A stretch of 64,000 nucleotides of DNA, taken from Rhizobium sp. NZLR1 (GTDB taxonomy: Bacteria > Pseudomonadota > Alphaproteobacteria > Rhizobiales > Rhizobiaceae). The notes under the pieces are model-generated. The model saw only the letters and a list, made by a program, of their open reading frames with translations. It did no database searches and was not told the DNA's origin. The DNA lies in the NCBI RefSeq assembly GCF_017357385.1, contig NZ_CP071632.1:2485501-2549500 (forward strand), written 5' to 3'. Shown here in pieces: positions 30,101 through 37,930 of the stretch. The position numbers and the translations under genes were made by a program. Numbering within the stretch: the stretch's first letter is position 1; each line of letters begins with the position of its first letter.

Positions 30101-33100
30101 TTCGCTGAACGAGAGCCAGAGCCGTCTCGAAGAGACACTGACATCAGGCGCCGATGCAATTATCAATGCGGTCTCCGGCACGCATGAAGGCCTGAACGGT
30201 GTGCTCGACCAGAAGGCCGCCTCCCTTGCCACCTCGCTGAAAGAGGGCCAGGCCCGCATCGAGGAAGCCTTGGGGCACCGCACCGCTGCAATCATCGGTG
30301 CCGTAACGGCAACTCACGACCGGCTCACCGATACGCTCGACGAAAAGACCATGGCGCTCGCCATTTCGCTCGACGACAACCAGAGCCGCTTCGACAGTGT
30401 GCTCGAAGCGCGCAGCAACGCCATCATGGAGGCCGTCTCCGGCGCCGAGTCACGCGTCGCCGGCGCCTTCACCGACAAGACCGATGCCATCCGCGCCGCC
30501 TACACCGACAATCAGCAGAGGCTCGAAAATGCGCTCTCCGAGCATAGTGCCGCCCTTTCCGGCGTTCTCGATTCCGGCGGCGCCCGCTTCGAGGATCTCG
30601 TCGGCGGCTTGACCGGCCGCATCGAAGGTCGCCTGACCGACGCCCATGTTCGGCTCGGAGGCCTCGCCGACGAGGCCGCCGCACGCATCGAAGGCGGACT
30701 CACCTCTGCCCATGAGCGCATCCGCACGACGCTTGAGGATCGCGCCAACGCCATCGACCTGTCGCTGAACCAAGCCCATGCGCTGATCAACGATACGCTG
30801 ACCGAACATGCGACCAGCATCGGCACCTCGGTGGCAACGAGCGTCAGCATGCTCGAAATGTCGCTGGAGGACCGTGAAGCCTCGATCCGTCAGGCCATCG
30901 ATGCCAGCGCCCAGACATTGGAAGATCGCATGCATGCCGGCGCCGGCCAGATCGCCAGCCGCTTCCAGGAGGCGGCGAATGCGATTTCCAGCTCAACCCA
31001 GAACTTCTCCGCTCATCTCGACCAATCGGTCGAAAGCCTGACTGGCCGGGTCGAAGAAACCGGATCGCGTGTGGAAGCCGGTCTTGCGGCCATCGAGACC
31101 CGCATCCGTGACGGTGTCGGCGGCGTTGCCGAAAAGGTTGAAGCCGCCAGCGGCCACCTGTCCGGCGTGCTGGCCGACGGCATATCCCGTATCGGCACGC
31201 TCAGCGACGACGCCACTCAGCGCATCTCGGCAACGCTCCAAGGCAGCGCCGCAAACCTCACCCAGGCGATCGACAGCCGCACCGCCAACCTGGCCGAGAC
31301 GCTCGACAGCCGCGCCACGACCCTGACGGGCGCCATCGACGGCCGCACCGCGAGCCTTGGCGAAACCCTTGACCGCGGCAATGAACGCATCGAGGAACGC
31401 CTCTCCACCATGGATCGCGCGTTGACCGTCGGCCTCGAGGCCGTCAACCGCACCATCGAAGGCAAGGCCGTCGGCCTCGCCTCGACGCTACGCAGCGCGG
31501 TTGCCGAAGCCGCCCAGGGAATGGAAGGCGAAGCAACGAGGACCACCGAACTGCTCGGCAAGACCGGCCAGCAATTCGCTGTGGATCTCAATGCGAAAAG
31601 CGACGAATTCACCCGCACCATGGATGAACGCTCGTCGCAGATCGTCACTCGCGTCGCTGAAGCCCAGAGCCGGCTGGCAAGCCAGGCCGCTGCCGTCGCC
31701 CAGACCTTCTCGGAAGCCGGCAACGCAATCGTCAACAAGGTCGCCGAGGCCGAAACCATCGTCGGCACGCAGGTCAATGCCATCTCCAAGGCGCTGTCGG
31801 ATGCCGGCCAGTCTCTGGAAACGCGCGGCGACGCCATCCGCTTGACGCTGTCGGGGGCCGGAAGCGAGATTTCCGCCACCATGGCGGATGTCGACCGGGC
31901 GCTCGAAGCCCGCAGCAGCGCTATCCGCTCCAATCTCGAGGAGCGTGCTCGCGAGATCGATACGACCTTCTCCGAGATCGACCGGGCGCTCGAAGCGCGC
32001 GGCAATTCGATCCGCTCGACGCTCGACGAACGCACCCGCGACCTCAACTCGATGCTGTCGGGCCGTTCGGTCGAATTGACGCGCATCCTCGACGAAACCG
32101 CCCGTCCGATCATCGACCGGTATACCGACGCCGGCGAGCAGGCCGCCGCCCGCATCACCGCCGCAGCCAACCTCAGCGCCGACCGTCTGCGCGCCGAAAA
32201 CGAAGCGCTCGCCAGCGCCGTTGCCGCCCGTACCGAAAATGTCGCCAATGCCGTCAGCGCCATCGAAAACAGCCTGGTCGGCAACGTCAATGGCCTCGTC
32301 GAGCGCATGGCGGAAAGCAGCGCGGCGATGGCGATGATGATGAACCGCGCCGCCGAGCAGCTGACCACCGTCGACGGCCGTCTCGGCGACACCACCACGC
32401 GTTTTGCCGAGTCCGCCAACAGGGCCGCCGAAATGGTCTCGGCCTCGACCAGGCTGCTCGAAGGCAAGGTCGACCGCCTCTCCGACATCTCGGGCCAGAC
32501 GCTGTCGCAGGTCGGCGGCATCATCGGCCGCTTCGACGAACACTCCAAGGTCCTCACTCAGGCCTCGCAGCTCCTCGGCGCCGCCCAGTCCAATCTCGCC
32601 TCGACGCTCGAGGAGCGCGAAAGCGCCCTGCAGACGCTCTCCGTCGGCCTCGTCCAACGCTCCGCCGAGATCGAAAAGACCATGCTCGGCCTCGGCGGCA
32701 TGATCGAGACTGTGTTCGAGCGGGCAGAGCAACGCTCAAGCCAGGTGACCGGCAATCTGCGCCAGGGCGTGCAATCCTCCTTCGCCGATATCGGCCGCAT
32801 TCTCACCGAAACCGAGAAGCGCGCCCAGGAAGCGGCCGAGACGATGCGCGAGGCAATCACCCGCGCCGGCGACGAAGCCAATACGACGATCGACGGCACC
32901 TTCGCCAATGTCGAGCGCCGCTCCGGCGATCTCTCCAACCGTATTCGCGGCGGTCTGACGGCCTCGCTGTCGGAAGTCGAGCGCATGCTCGGCGAAGCCG
33001 GCCGCGCCTCCGACGGCGCCGCCCAGAACATGCGGGAGGCGTTGCGCGAGGCGATCGATGATGCCGTCGGCCGCTTCTCCGGCGCCACGGATGATATCCG

Positions 33101-34034
33101 CCGCTCCGCCGCCGACATCCGCAACGAGCTCGACGCCACACGCGCCGAACTGAAGCGCGGCGCCTTCGATCTTCCCGAGGAAGCCAAGGAAAGCGCCTCG
33201 GCCATGCGCCGGGCCGTCGCCGAGCAGATCAAGGCGCTGCAGGATATCTCCCAGCTTGTCGGCCGCTCGAGCCAGCAGCTTGAGATTTCCGAGCCCGTCG
33301 CCCGCACGCTCGCCCAGGCGCAGCCGGCCCCGCGTGCCGCCCAGCCGGTCGCAACCCGGCCGGTTGCAAGTCAGCCGGTCGTAAGTCAGCCGGTCGCAGC
33401 CCAGGCGCCGCAGCCGGCAGCGCCCCCGCCGATCGAAGCGACGGGTCTGCGCGGAACGATCGCGCCGACAGCACCCGCTGCCGCCCCGCAGCGCGCCGCC
33501 CCGCAGCCTCTTCGCCAGGACACAGGGCGCCAGGAGCCGGCTCCTCCGGAAAGCGGCGGCTGGATCAGCGATCTCCTGCGCGGCGCGTCGCGTGAGGAGG
33601 CCGCCGACGAGGCGTCTGCCCGCGCTCCGGTCCGGCCGGCGGAAACCGCCGCACCGGCCGCGCGCAGCAATGACAGCCGCAATCCGCGCCACGTCGTCGA
33701 ATCGCTGAACTCGCTCTCGGTCGACATTGCCCGGGCCATCGACCACGACGCCTCGGTCGATCTCTGGCGCCGTTACCAGCGCGGCGAGCGCGACGTCTTC
33801 ACCCGTCGCCTCTACACGCTGAAGGGCCAGCAGACCTTCGACGAGATCAAGCGCAAATATGACCGCGAACCGGAATTCCGCACCGCCGTCGATCGCTACA
33901 TCGGTGACTTCGAAAAGCTGCTTGCCGATGTTGCCCGCACCGACCCGAACCGGACGGTGACGCAGTCCTACCTCACCTCGGATACCGGCAAGGTTTACAC
34001 CATGCTCGCCCACGCCGCAGGCAGGCTCAGCTAA
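27150..34034 (+). CDS. gpr: Giant coiled-coil membrane protein, growth pole ring (GPR/RgsE) type
   Basis: 2294 residues. A charged cytoplasmic N-terminus (1-105) precedes two transmembrane helices (about 109-130, TLFSVLWVMGGLGLMSLL, and 144-169, VIAGLVGIIIPVMMFYAFAI). Then comes some 1880 residues of continuous amphipathic helix with apolipoprotein-like repeats, including nine 44-residue tandem repeats (703-1098), a proline/alanine/glutamine-rich linker (about 2050-2165), and a compact conserved C-terminal domain (about 2178-2294: RHVVESLNSLSVDIARAIDH, DLWRRYQRGERDVFTRRLYT). Size and layout match the growth pole ring protein of Agrobacterium and RgsE of Sinorhizobium, which form a ring at the growing pole and are needed for unipolar growth. 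A terminator follows. Assignment is from architecture recalled, not from alignment. Confidence 0.85.
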   Translation: MANNKYNESVEDKAFKALDEALQIDFGKDNVPSRRGDAPEAPEANVSDPVNARNQQAQEEAQRRSRRAAAGEQTSRGPAFAPANDASRNTPASILKSFDGASSRSAVRTATLFSVLWVMGGLGLMSLLYAPQIWQIRSLADLVALPGVIAGLVGIIIPVMMFYAFAIMIARAQDMRNAARSMAEVALRLAEPETIASERIMTVGQAVRREVSAMNEGIERTIARASELETLVHSEVNALERSYADNELRVRGLVHELGSEREAIVNHADRIRTSIGSVHDQLKEELSLATEEIAVRLSTSGEAFASLIDTRAATILERSDNALQSMGSLLAAKTDSLLQTLNASGFALATEFDSRLEALSVNLNDHGERLLSQFETRASTMDSSTEKLNAALNERTHQLSEILIARTREINESLKSGERTIGGTLDDVLSKLNSALDEKGASFRQSLQTTADDAVMDLDVRSGFFEERLQTTVAQLSTAFDERVAEFTSAFDKRTGSLDTKLMESLARINETLTGGSDSIDGILSSGIDRLGLSMTDQSLALATTLATSHEVLESTLGTRADEITTALTSRTGELTSALQSATSEIALTLASGTSELQNNLQTRTAEFRDTLRTTTTDLTTAVAAGTEQVTAAFGGRAEELTGALAARAAEISEALGTAHGRIDSVMAERGGALVEALTTHHGRFEEALTTRSDAIINAVSSTHDRLAETLDEKAMALAISLNESQARIEDTLETRSETLLSAVSGTHDRLSETLDEKAMALAISLNESQARIEDTLETRSAALLTAVSGTHDRLSETLDSKATALTTSLDERSARIEGALGTRAEALLNAVSGTHERLSETLDGKAAAFATALSEGQTRIADTLETRSAALLNAVSGTHDRLSETLDEKAMTLAISLNESQSRIEDTLEARSEAFLKAVSGTHDRLSETLDQKSAALAASLNEGQNRLQDTLESRSESFLTAVSATHDRLSETLDDRAMALAISLNESQSRLEETLTSGADAIINAVSGTHEGLNGVLDQKAASLATSLKEGQARIEEALGHRTAAIIGAVTATHDRLTDTLDEKTMALAISLDDNQSRFDSVLEARSNAIMEAVSGAESRVAGAFTDKTDAIRAAYTDNQQRLENALSEHSAALSGVLDSGGARFEDLVGGLTGRIEGRLTDAHVRLGGLADEAAARIEGGLTSAHERIRTTLEDRANAIDLSLNQAHALINDTLTEHATSIGTSVATSVSMLEMSLEDREASIRQAIDASAQTLEDRMHAGAGQIASRFQEAANAISSSTQNFSAHLDQSVESLTGRVEETGSRVEAGLAAIETRIRDGVGGVAEKVEAASGHLSGVLADGISRIGTLSDDATQRISATLQGSAANLTQAIDSRTANLAETLDSRATTLTGAIDGRTASLGETLDRGNERIEERLSTMDRALTVGLEAVNRTIEGKAVGLASTLRSAVAEAAQGMEGEATRTTELLGKTGQQFAVDLNAKSDEFTRTMDERSSQIVTRVAEAQSRLASQAAAVAQTFSEAGNAIVNKVAEAETIVGTQVNAISKALSDAGQSLETRGDAIRLTLSGAGSEISATMADVDRALEARSSAIRSNLEERAREIDTTFSEIDRALEARGNSIRSTLDERTRDLNSMLSGRSVELTRILDETARPIIDRYTDAGEQAAARITAAANLSADRLRAENEALASAVAARTENVANAVSAIENSLVGNVNGLVERMAESSAAMAMMMNRAAEQLTTVDGRLGDTTTRFAESANRAAEMVSASTRLLEGKVDRLSDISGQTLSQVGGIIGRFDEHSKVLTQASQLLGAAQSNLASTLEERESALQTLSVGLVQRSAEIEKTMLGLGGMIETVFERAEQRSSQVTGNLRQGVQSSFADIGRILTETEKRAQEAAETMREAITRAGDEANTTIDGTFANVERRSGDLSNRIRGGLTASLSEVERMLGEAGRASDGAAQNMREALREAIDDAVGRFSGATDDIRRSAADIRNELDATRAELKRGAFDLPEEAKESASAMRRAVAEQIKALQDISQLVGRSSQQLEISEPVARTLAQAQPAPRAAQPVATRPVASQPVVSQPVAAQAPQPAAPPPIEATGLRGTIAPTAPAAAPQRAAPQPLRQDTGRQEPAPPESGGWISDLLRGASREEAADEASARAPVRPAETAAPAARSNDSRNPRHVVESLNSLSVDIARAIDHDASVDLWRRYQRGERDVFTRRLYTLKGQQTFDEIKRKYDREPEFRTAVDRYIGDFEKLLADVARTDPNRTVTQSYLTSDTGKVYTMLAHAAGRLS
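29256..30443 (+). repeat. Nine tandem 132-bp (44-residue) repeats inside the giant gene
   Basis: Units begin at THDRL / THERL and recur exactly every 132 bases: 29256, 29388, 29520 and so on to 30443. Consensus THDRLSETLDEKAMALAISL, then NESQARIEDTLETRS and xxLLxAVSG. Units 1 and 2 are nearly identical, others diverge to about half identity; a tenth, strongly diverged unit follows (AESRVAGAFTDKTDAI). No gaps are seen between units. Confidence 0.92.
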
Positions 34035-34061
34035 GTTCGCTGATCTGAACTGGAATTGGGA

Positions 34062-34097
34062 AAGCCGCTTGAACATATGTCAGGCGGCTTTTCTTTT
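34062..34097 (+). terminator. Terminator of the giant gene
   Basis: 11-bp stem AAGCCGCTTGA / TCAGGCGGCTT (one mismatch) with a 7-base loop, then TTCTTTTG, 27 bases after the stop. Confidence 0.85.
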
Positions 34098-34115
34098 GCG
34101 ATGCCAGTGGAACTA

Positions 34116-34164
34116 ATGCATGTCGCCCGGAAGTGTGCAGCGGTTCCGGGATAACGACATGCAT
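34116..34164. repeat. RIME-like palindrome, diverged copy 3
   Basis: Arms ATGCATGTCG and CGACATGCAT enclose CCCGGAAGTGTGCAGCGGTT, whose middle resembles the loop of the copy at 2324-2370 (AAGTGTGAGCGGTT). Same element class with altered arms. Confidence 0.6.
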
Positions 34165-34177
34165 AAAAACAAAGGAC

Positions 34178-34219
34178 TAAAGCGCGTCGCATGAATCAAG
34201 TTTGATGCGACGCGCTTTA
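34178..34219. repeat. Perfect 15-bp inverted repeat
   Basis: TAAAGCGCGTCGCAT at 34178-34192 pairs perfectly with ATGCGACGCGCTTTA at 34205-34219 around a 12-base AT-rich loop. It sits directly after the RIME-like palindrome, so the pair may be one compound element. There is no T-run, so a terminator role is doubtful. Confidence 0.7.
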
Positions 34220-34337
34220 AGAGTGCGACTAAGATCTCTCCGGCTTCACTGTCCAGATAAGATCTCCAGCAGCCATTCGTAAGCAATACCGCCACCCAGA
34301 CCCGACTTTGCCATCCAGCCACGGAAACCTCTCCCGA

Positions 34338-34898
34338 ATGACGCAGGCCCTTCTGATCATCGACGTGCAGAATGCGATCCTCTCCCGAAAAGCTACGCTG
34401 GAGAGGCAGCCTCAGATCGATGCAGCACTCGACGGCACCGTCGCGCGGCTGGCCGCACTGCAAGAAAAGGCTCGGCAGGCAGGCGCGCCGATCGTGCTCG
34501 TCCAGCATGACGGCGACACCGGTCATCGATTGGCCGTCGGCACGGCGGGATGGGCACTGCGCGAGGAGATTGCGCCGAGACAGGGCGAGGTGGTCGTGCG
34601 CAAGAAGAGCGCCGACTCCTTCTTCGAAACCGATCTTGCCGAACGCCTGAACGAACGCTCGGTTACCCGCCTCGTCATCGGCGGCTGCATGTCGCAATTT
34701 TGCGTCGACACGACAGTCAGGCGCGCCGTTTCCCTCGGATATGATGTGACTTTGATTGCCGATGGCCACACCACCGGCGACACGGCGACCCTCACCTTCT
34801 CCGCGATCATCGCCCACCACAATGAAACGCTCGACGGTTTCGACGCGGGCAAGGCGACGGTGGATATCCGCCCGGCCGCCGACATTGCTTTTTCATAA
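34338..34898 (+). CDS. Isochorismatase-like cysteine hydrolase
   Basis: 186 residues of the isochorismatase superfamily. Catalytic triad candidates: Asp in ALLIIDVQNAIL (residue 10), Lys in EVVVRKKSADSFFETDL, and Cys in LVIGGCMSQFCVDTTVRRA (second Cys in the SQFCVD motif, with a preceding cis-peptide GGC region). Family members hydrolyse amides or vinyl ethers (nicotinamide, N-carbamoyl compounds, isochorismate); the substrate is unknown. ATG 34338 begins MTQALLIIDVQ, the usual start. No partner gene nearby. Confidence 0.88.
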   Translation: MTQALLIIDVQNAILSRKATLERQPQIDAALDGTVARLAALQEKARQAGAPIVLVQHDGDTGHRLAVGTAGWALREEIAPRQGEVVVRKKSADSFFETDLAERLNERSVTRLVIGGCMSQFCVDTTVRRAVSLGYDVTLIADGHTTGDTATLTFSAIIAHHNETLDGFDAGKATVDIRPAADIAFS

Positions 34899-34960
34899 AA
34901 CGTCGGCAGAGACATATCGTCCGCCGGCAGAGAGGGACCGATAGTCCATGCCTCCTGTAT

Positions 34961-35018
34961 TCTCCCGCCTTGTGGGGGAGATGCCCGGCAGGGCAAGGGG
35001 CATTCACGGCACGCCCTA
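34961..35018 (+). repeat. REP-like element A, copy 3
   Basis: CTCCCGCCTTGTGGGGGAG followed by ATGCCCGGCAGGGCAAGGGG and CATTCACGGCACGCC, the same order as the copy at 13173 (GGGGGAGATGGCCGGCAGG, then CTCACGGCACGCC). It lies between convergent genes. Confidence 0.7.
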
Positions 35019-35030
35019 CAAGACCCGACA

Positions 35031-35546
35031 TCAAATCGAAAGCGGGCGATCAATCCCCAGCCTGACGATCAACGCGTCGACGATCTCTTGCACATCCTTC
35101 GCGGCCGTATCGACAACGATCGGCCTCCGCTCCCAATGGTCATACACCCGCTCGACGGTTTCCTGCCACGTCGGTTTGACAAGTCCTTCGACGTCGGTTT
35201 CACGCGTCTCGACCCGGCGGCGATGCTCGATCTTGTCGGAACAAATCACCTCGACCTCGACCGCGGTCACCGCAGATCGCGCCGCGACTGCCAGCCAGGC
35301 GTCGCGCGTTATCTGAAGAGGATTGACCGAGTCGGCGATCACCATACGGCCGAGCGTGAGATTATCCTCGGCAACCCCATAGGCGACAACATAACCTGCC
35401 GGACCGACGTCTATTGAAGGGACACCCGCTCTGATCGCCTGCTCGATGGTGTCAACCCTCACATACACGGCTCCCAGCCGTTTCGCGAGCACGCGGGCGA
35501 CAGTCGTTTTTCCACTACCCGGCAAGCCGCCGAAGATAATCAGCAT
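35031..35546 (-). CDS. Small P-loop kinase (predicted AAA/zeta-toxin-like)
   Basis: 171 residues. P-loop GGLPGSGKTTVARVLAKRLG at residues 6-25, then YVRVDTIEQAIRAG with the Asp typical of gluconate/adenylylsulfate kinase-like or zeta-toxin-like small-molecule kinases, and a lid-like ICSDKIEHRRRVETRETDVE with arginines. It probably phosphorylates a small substrate; identity unknown. It lies downstream, on the same strand, of a GlyRS-like gene with a 190-base gap. Confidence 0.8.
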   Translation of the reverse strand: MLIIFGGLPGSGKTTVARVLAKRLGAVYVRVDTIEQAIRAGVPSIDVGPAGYVVAYGVAEDNLTLGRMVIADSVNPLQITRDAWLAVAARSAVTAVEVEVICSDKIEHRRRVETRETDVEGLVKPTWQETVERVYDHWERRPIVVDTAAKDVQEIVDALIVRLGIDRPLSI

Positions 35547-35648
35547 GGTTTCCGATCCTGTCGCTGAGTGAATACATCTCGGGCGAAGGAGAACGACAAT
35601 CGTGCTCCTTTGCTGATCATTACTCTTACCAACGAGATGCCCGAAGGT

Positions 35649-35735
35649 TCAACGCGCCAGCGACGACAGAATCCCGCTACCACGCGCATCGCCATCGCGG
35701 AGATCCGGAATCGCCACCAGCGGCCCCGGCTCCAT
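35649..35735 (-). CDS. Possible 28-residue small protein
   Basis: A frame from ATG 35735 reads MEPGPLVAIPDLRDGDARGS and then GILSSLAR before its stop. The ATG overlaps the stop region of the GlyRS-like gene by one base (35735 versus 35737 is a 1-base gap), and the composition is protein-like, but no strong ribosome site is visible. It may be a coupled small gene or chance. Confidence 0.25.
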   Translation of the reverse strand: MEPGPLVAIPDLRDGDARGSGILSSLAR

Positions 35736-35736
35736 C

Positions 35737-36486
35737 TTACCGATAGGCTGCTACCCCCCAGTTGTAGACGCACCGATCGAGGCCGATGGCGATCTCGAGC
35801 ACGAGGACATCATGGTCGACGGCAGCTCCCCTCTTCGGCTGCGACCGGTAACGCTGCGGAAAATCGCTGCGTCGCGAGATCGAGCAGACCTCCATCCATT
35901 TGTCGCCATTGTCGACCTCGATATCCATCGTCACCTCGGAATAGGCCGGCAGCCGGTCGGAGGGCACGATCCGCGTCGGCAGATGGATCAGCGAGGCGAT
36001 CATGCGGCGCACCGGCTCGAGGCAGGCGGCGTGATAGTCGTTGCCGCTGTCGGCCGTGAAGGCGCATTGGAACTCGAGCTGCCAGAACTCCTTCAGCCGC
36101 ATGTGCTTGGTCGGCTGCTCCTGCTCACGGCGATAGGATCTGCCGGCCTGCCAGACGCAGAGCGGCAGCCGCGTCTTCGAGTGATTGCCGAGAATATGCT
36201 GCATGTAGGCATAGGTCGATGGCGTGGTCTCCGGCCTCAATACCAGCGCGGCATCACCGGCTGACAGTTGTTCCTGAACCCAGATATCGGCATTCGAATA
36301 AGCGCTCGAAACCAGTGATCGCGGCATCAAGCTGGGAGCCTCGACCCTTCGAACATCCCAGGCCGGATTGACCGATCTCAGAAAACTGCGGACCTCTTGC
36401 GAGAAGAAGCCGATCATATGATCGCGCAGATGGATCTCGCGCTCCTCCCAATGGACGAGCGAATTGACATGATAAAGATTGAGCAC
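35737..36486 (-). CDS. Orphan class II synthetase core resembling glycyl-tRNA synthetase
   Basis: 249 residues. It carries the class II aminoacyl-tRNA synthetase core of the GlyRS subgroup: LVLRPETTPSTYAYM (81-95, compare RPETAQG), motif 2 GRSYRREQE with RLKEFWQLEFQCAF (115-143), EVCSISRRSDFPQRY (199-213, compare the GlyRS GIANRTDYD region), and motif 3 IAIGLDRCVYNW (232-243). It ends immediately after motif 3, so there is no anticodon-binding domain. It is unlikely to be the housekeeping GlyRS (usually two-subunit glyQS in these bacteria). Possible roles: amino-acid ligase onto a carrier or small molecule, or a degenerate paralogue. No substrate can be assigned. Confidence 0.75.
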   Translation of the reverse strand: MLNLYHVNSLVHWEEREIHLRDHMIGFFSQEVRSFLRSVNPAWDVRRVEAPSLMPRSLVSSAYSNADIWVQEQLSAGDAALVLRPETTPSTYAYMQHILGNHSKTRLPLCVWQAGRSYRREQEQPTKHMRLKEFWQLEFQCAFTADSGNDYHAACLEPVRRMIASLIHLPTRIVPSDRLPAYSEVTMDIEVDNGDKWMEVCSISRRSDFPQRYRSQPKRGAAVDHDVLVLEIAIGLDRCVYNWGVAAYR

Positions 36487-36848
36487 GGTGCCTGTCTCCC
36501 TGGCAACCTGGATTGACGTGGTGAGGGGCTTTACGTCCAGCCGGACGCAGAGAGCGCCCCGACGTCACAGCAGGACGCAGAGACCTCGTCCGTCAAAAGC
36601 GCACACAATCGCAGCCTGCAGGCAGGTGCTGATATGGCGGGAGAAAGGCGCGCGCTTCATGCTCATGTTGAATTTCTACGTGCCCTGCGCGCCATTGTCA
36701 AAACCGAAGACGGTGAGCCAAAAGCAATCAGCTGTGGATGGGGCCTTTTTATTGCCGCCCGTCCTTCATTTCGTCACAAACTTTCTGGATCCGCTTGCGT
36801 CTAGCCGATGGCTCACCCGACCGTCCAACGACAGAGACAGTAACATCG
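36487..36848. other. Divergent region between GlyRS-like gene and dacA
   Basis: 362 bases with no convincing gene; open frames here are low-quality extensions of dacA in other frames. It should contain both promoters. No palindrome or RNA motif recognised. Confidence 0.4.
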
Positions 36849-37724
36849 ATGACCAAGACAACCTCCCGGCTCCTTGCCACCGCCCTCTCGTCCGCCATTC
36901 TGATGGGCGCTTTCACTGTGGCCGAGGCCGGCCAGGCAAGCTTCGTCGTCGATGCGCACTCCGGTCAGGTCCTCGAAGGCTCCAATCAGGACGAATTGAA
37001 TTATCCGGCGTCGTTGACCAAGATGATGACTCTCTATCTCGCCTTCGAGGCCCTGCATGAGCGGCGCCTCAACTGGGAGCAGAAGCTCACCATGTCGGAA
37101 AATGCCGAGAGCAAGGAGCCCTTTAAACTCGCTGTCGGCGCCGGCCGCCAAGTGACGCTGCGCGAAGCGGTCGAAAGCATCGTCGTCTTGTCTGCCAACG
37201 ACTCTGCCGTGGCGATCGCCGAACAGCTTGGTGGCTCCGAACAGGCTTTCGCCATGGCGATGACGGACAAGGCGCGCCAACTCGGCATGAAGGATACTGT
37301 CTTCAAGAATCCCTCGGGCCTTCCCGATCCCGAGCAGGTCACCACCGCACGCGATATGGCGACCCTCGGCGTCTCGCTGATGCGGGATTTCCCCGAGGAG
37401 TTCAAGCTGTTTTCCATGCGCGGCTTCCAGTTCCGCGGCATGAAGCTGCGCGGCCACAACAACCTCATGTATCGCTATGACGGCGTTGACGGCATCAAGA
37501 CCGGCTTTACCGATGCATCGGGCTACAATGTCGTGACATCGGCGCTGAAGGATGGCCGCCGCGTCGTCGGCGTTGTCATGGGCGAAAAGACCGCAGGCCT
37601 GCGCGACGACAAGATGGCAGGACTGCTGGACAGCACCCTGTCGTCGTCGTCGAGTGCGACAGCTTCCACGACACCAGGCAACCAGCCGGGAGCGACGATG
37701 ACGGATTCGCAACCGACGAAATAA
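36849..37724 (+). CDS. dacA: D-alanyl-D-alanine carboxypeptidase (DacA family)
   Basis: 291 residues, penicillin-binding peptidase S11. The signal peptide (LATALSSAILMGAFTVAEAG) is followed by active-site motifs SxxK in YPASLTKMMTLYLAF, SxN in VVLSANDSAVAIAE, and KTG in DGIKTGFTDASGYNV. The C-terminal membrane-anchoring helix of classical DacA is missing; the tail is serine/threonine-rich. It trims pentapeptide stems in peptidoglycan. Start ATG 36849 gives MTKTTSRLLATAL; longer frames lack a signal. A terminator follows. Confidence 0.93.
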   Translation: MTKTTSRLLATALSSAILMGAFTVAEAGQASFVVDAHSGQVLEGSNQDELNYPASLTKMMTLYLAFEALHERRLNWEQKLTMSENAESKEPFKLAVGAGRQVTLREAVESIVVLSANDSAVAIAEQLGGSEQAFAMAMTDKARQLGMKDTVFKNPSGLPDPEQVTTARDMATLGVSLMRDFPEEFKLFSMRGFQFRGMKLRGHNNLMYRYDGVDGIKTGFTDASGYNVVTSALKDGRRVVGVVMGEKTAGLRDDKMAGLLDSTLSSSSSATASTTPGNQPGATMTDSQPTK

Positions 37725-37732
37725 GCGCTCGA

Positions 37733-37777
37733 TGCACGTCGCCCGAAAATGCCCAGCGTTTGAGATAACGGCATGCA
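37733..37777. repeat. RIME-like palindrome, diverged copy 4
   Basis: TGCACGTCGCCCGAAAATGC through GATAACGGCATGCA, the same layout as the copy at 34116 (TGTCGCCCGGAA ... GATAACGACATGCA). Located directly after the dacA stop. Confidence 0.55.
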
Positions 37778-37785
37778 GGAAACAG

Positions 37786-37805
37786 AAACCTGCCGACAGG
37801 TTTTT
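37786..37805 (+). terminator. Terminator of dacA
   Basis: AAACCTG-CCGA-CAGGTTTTT: a 5-7 bp stem with T-run, 62 bases after the dacA stop, beyond the RIME-like element. Confidence 0.7.
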
Positions 37806-37930
37806 GCTGCCGGTTATCTGAAAACTACCCCCAGGCTAAATGGAATAGGGTGACAATCCAGGCGCCGTCGGGACAAATATTTTTAAACGCCGGCAAGGTC
37901 ACATTGCGGCGTTCTCCTGCAAACACCGGA

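Noticed and set aside
28395..32732. Long minus-strand frames opposite the giant gene (552, 446 and 414 residues)
   Set aside because: They arise from the repetitive, GC-biased coding strand; their repeats simply mirror those of the giant gene.
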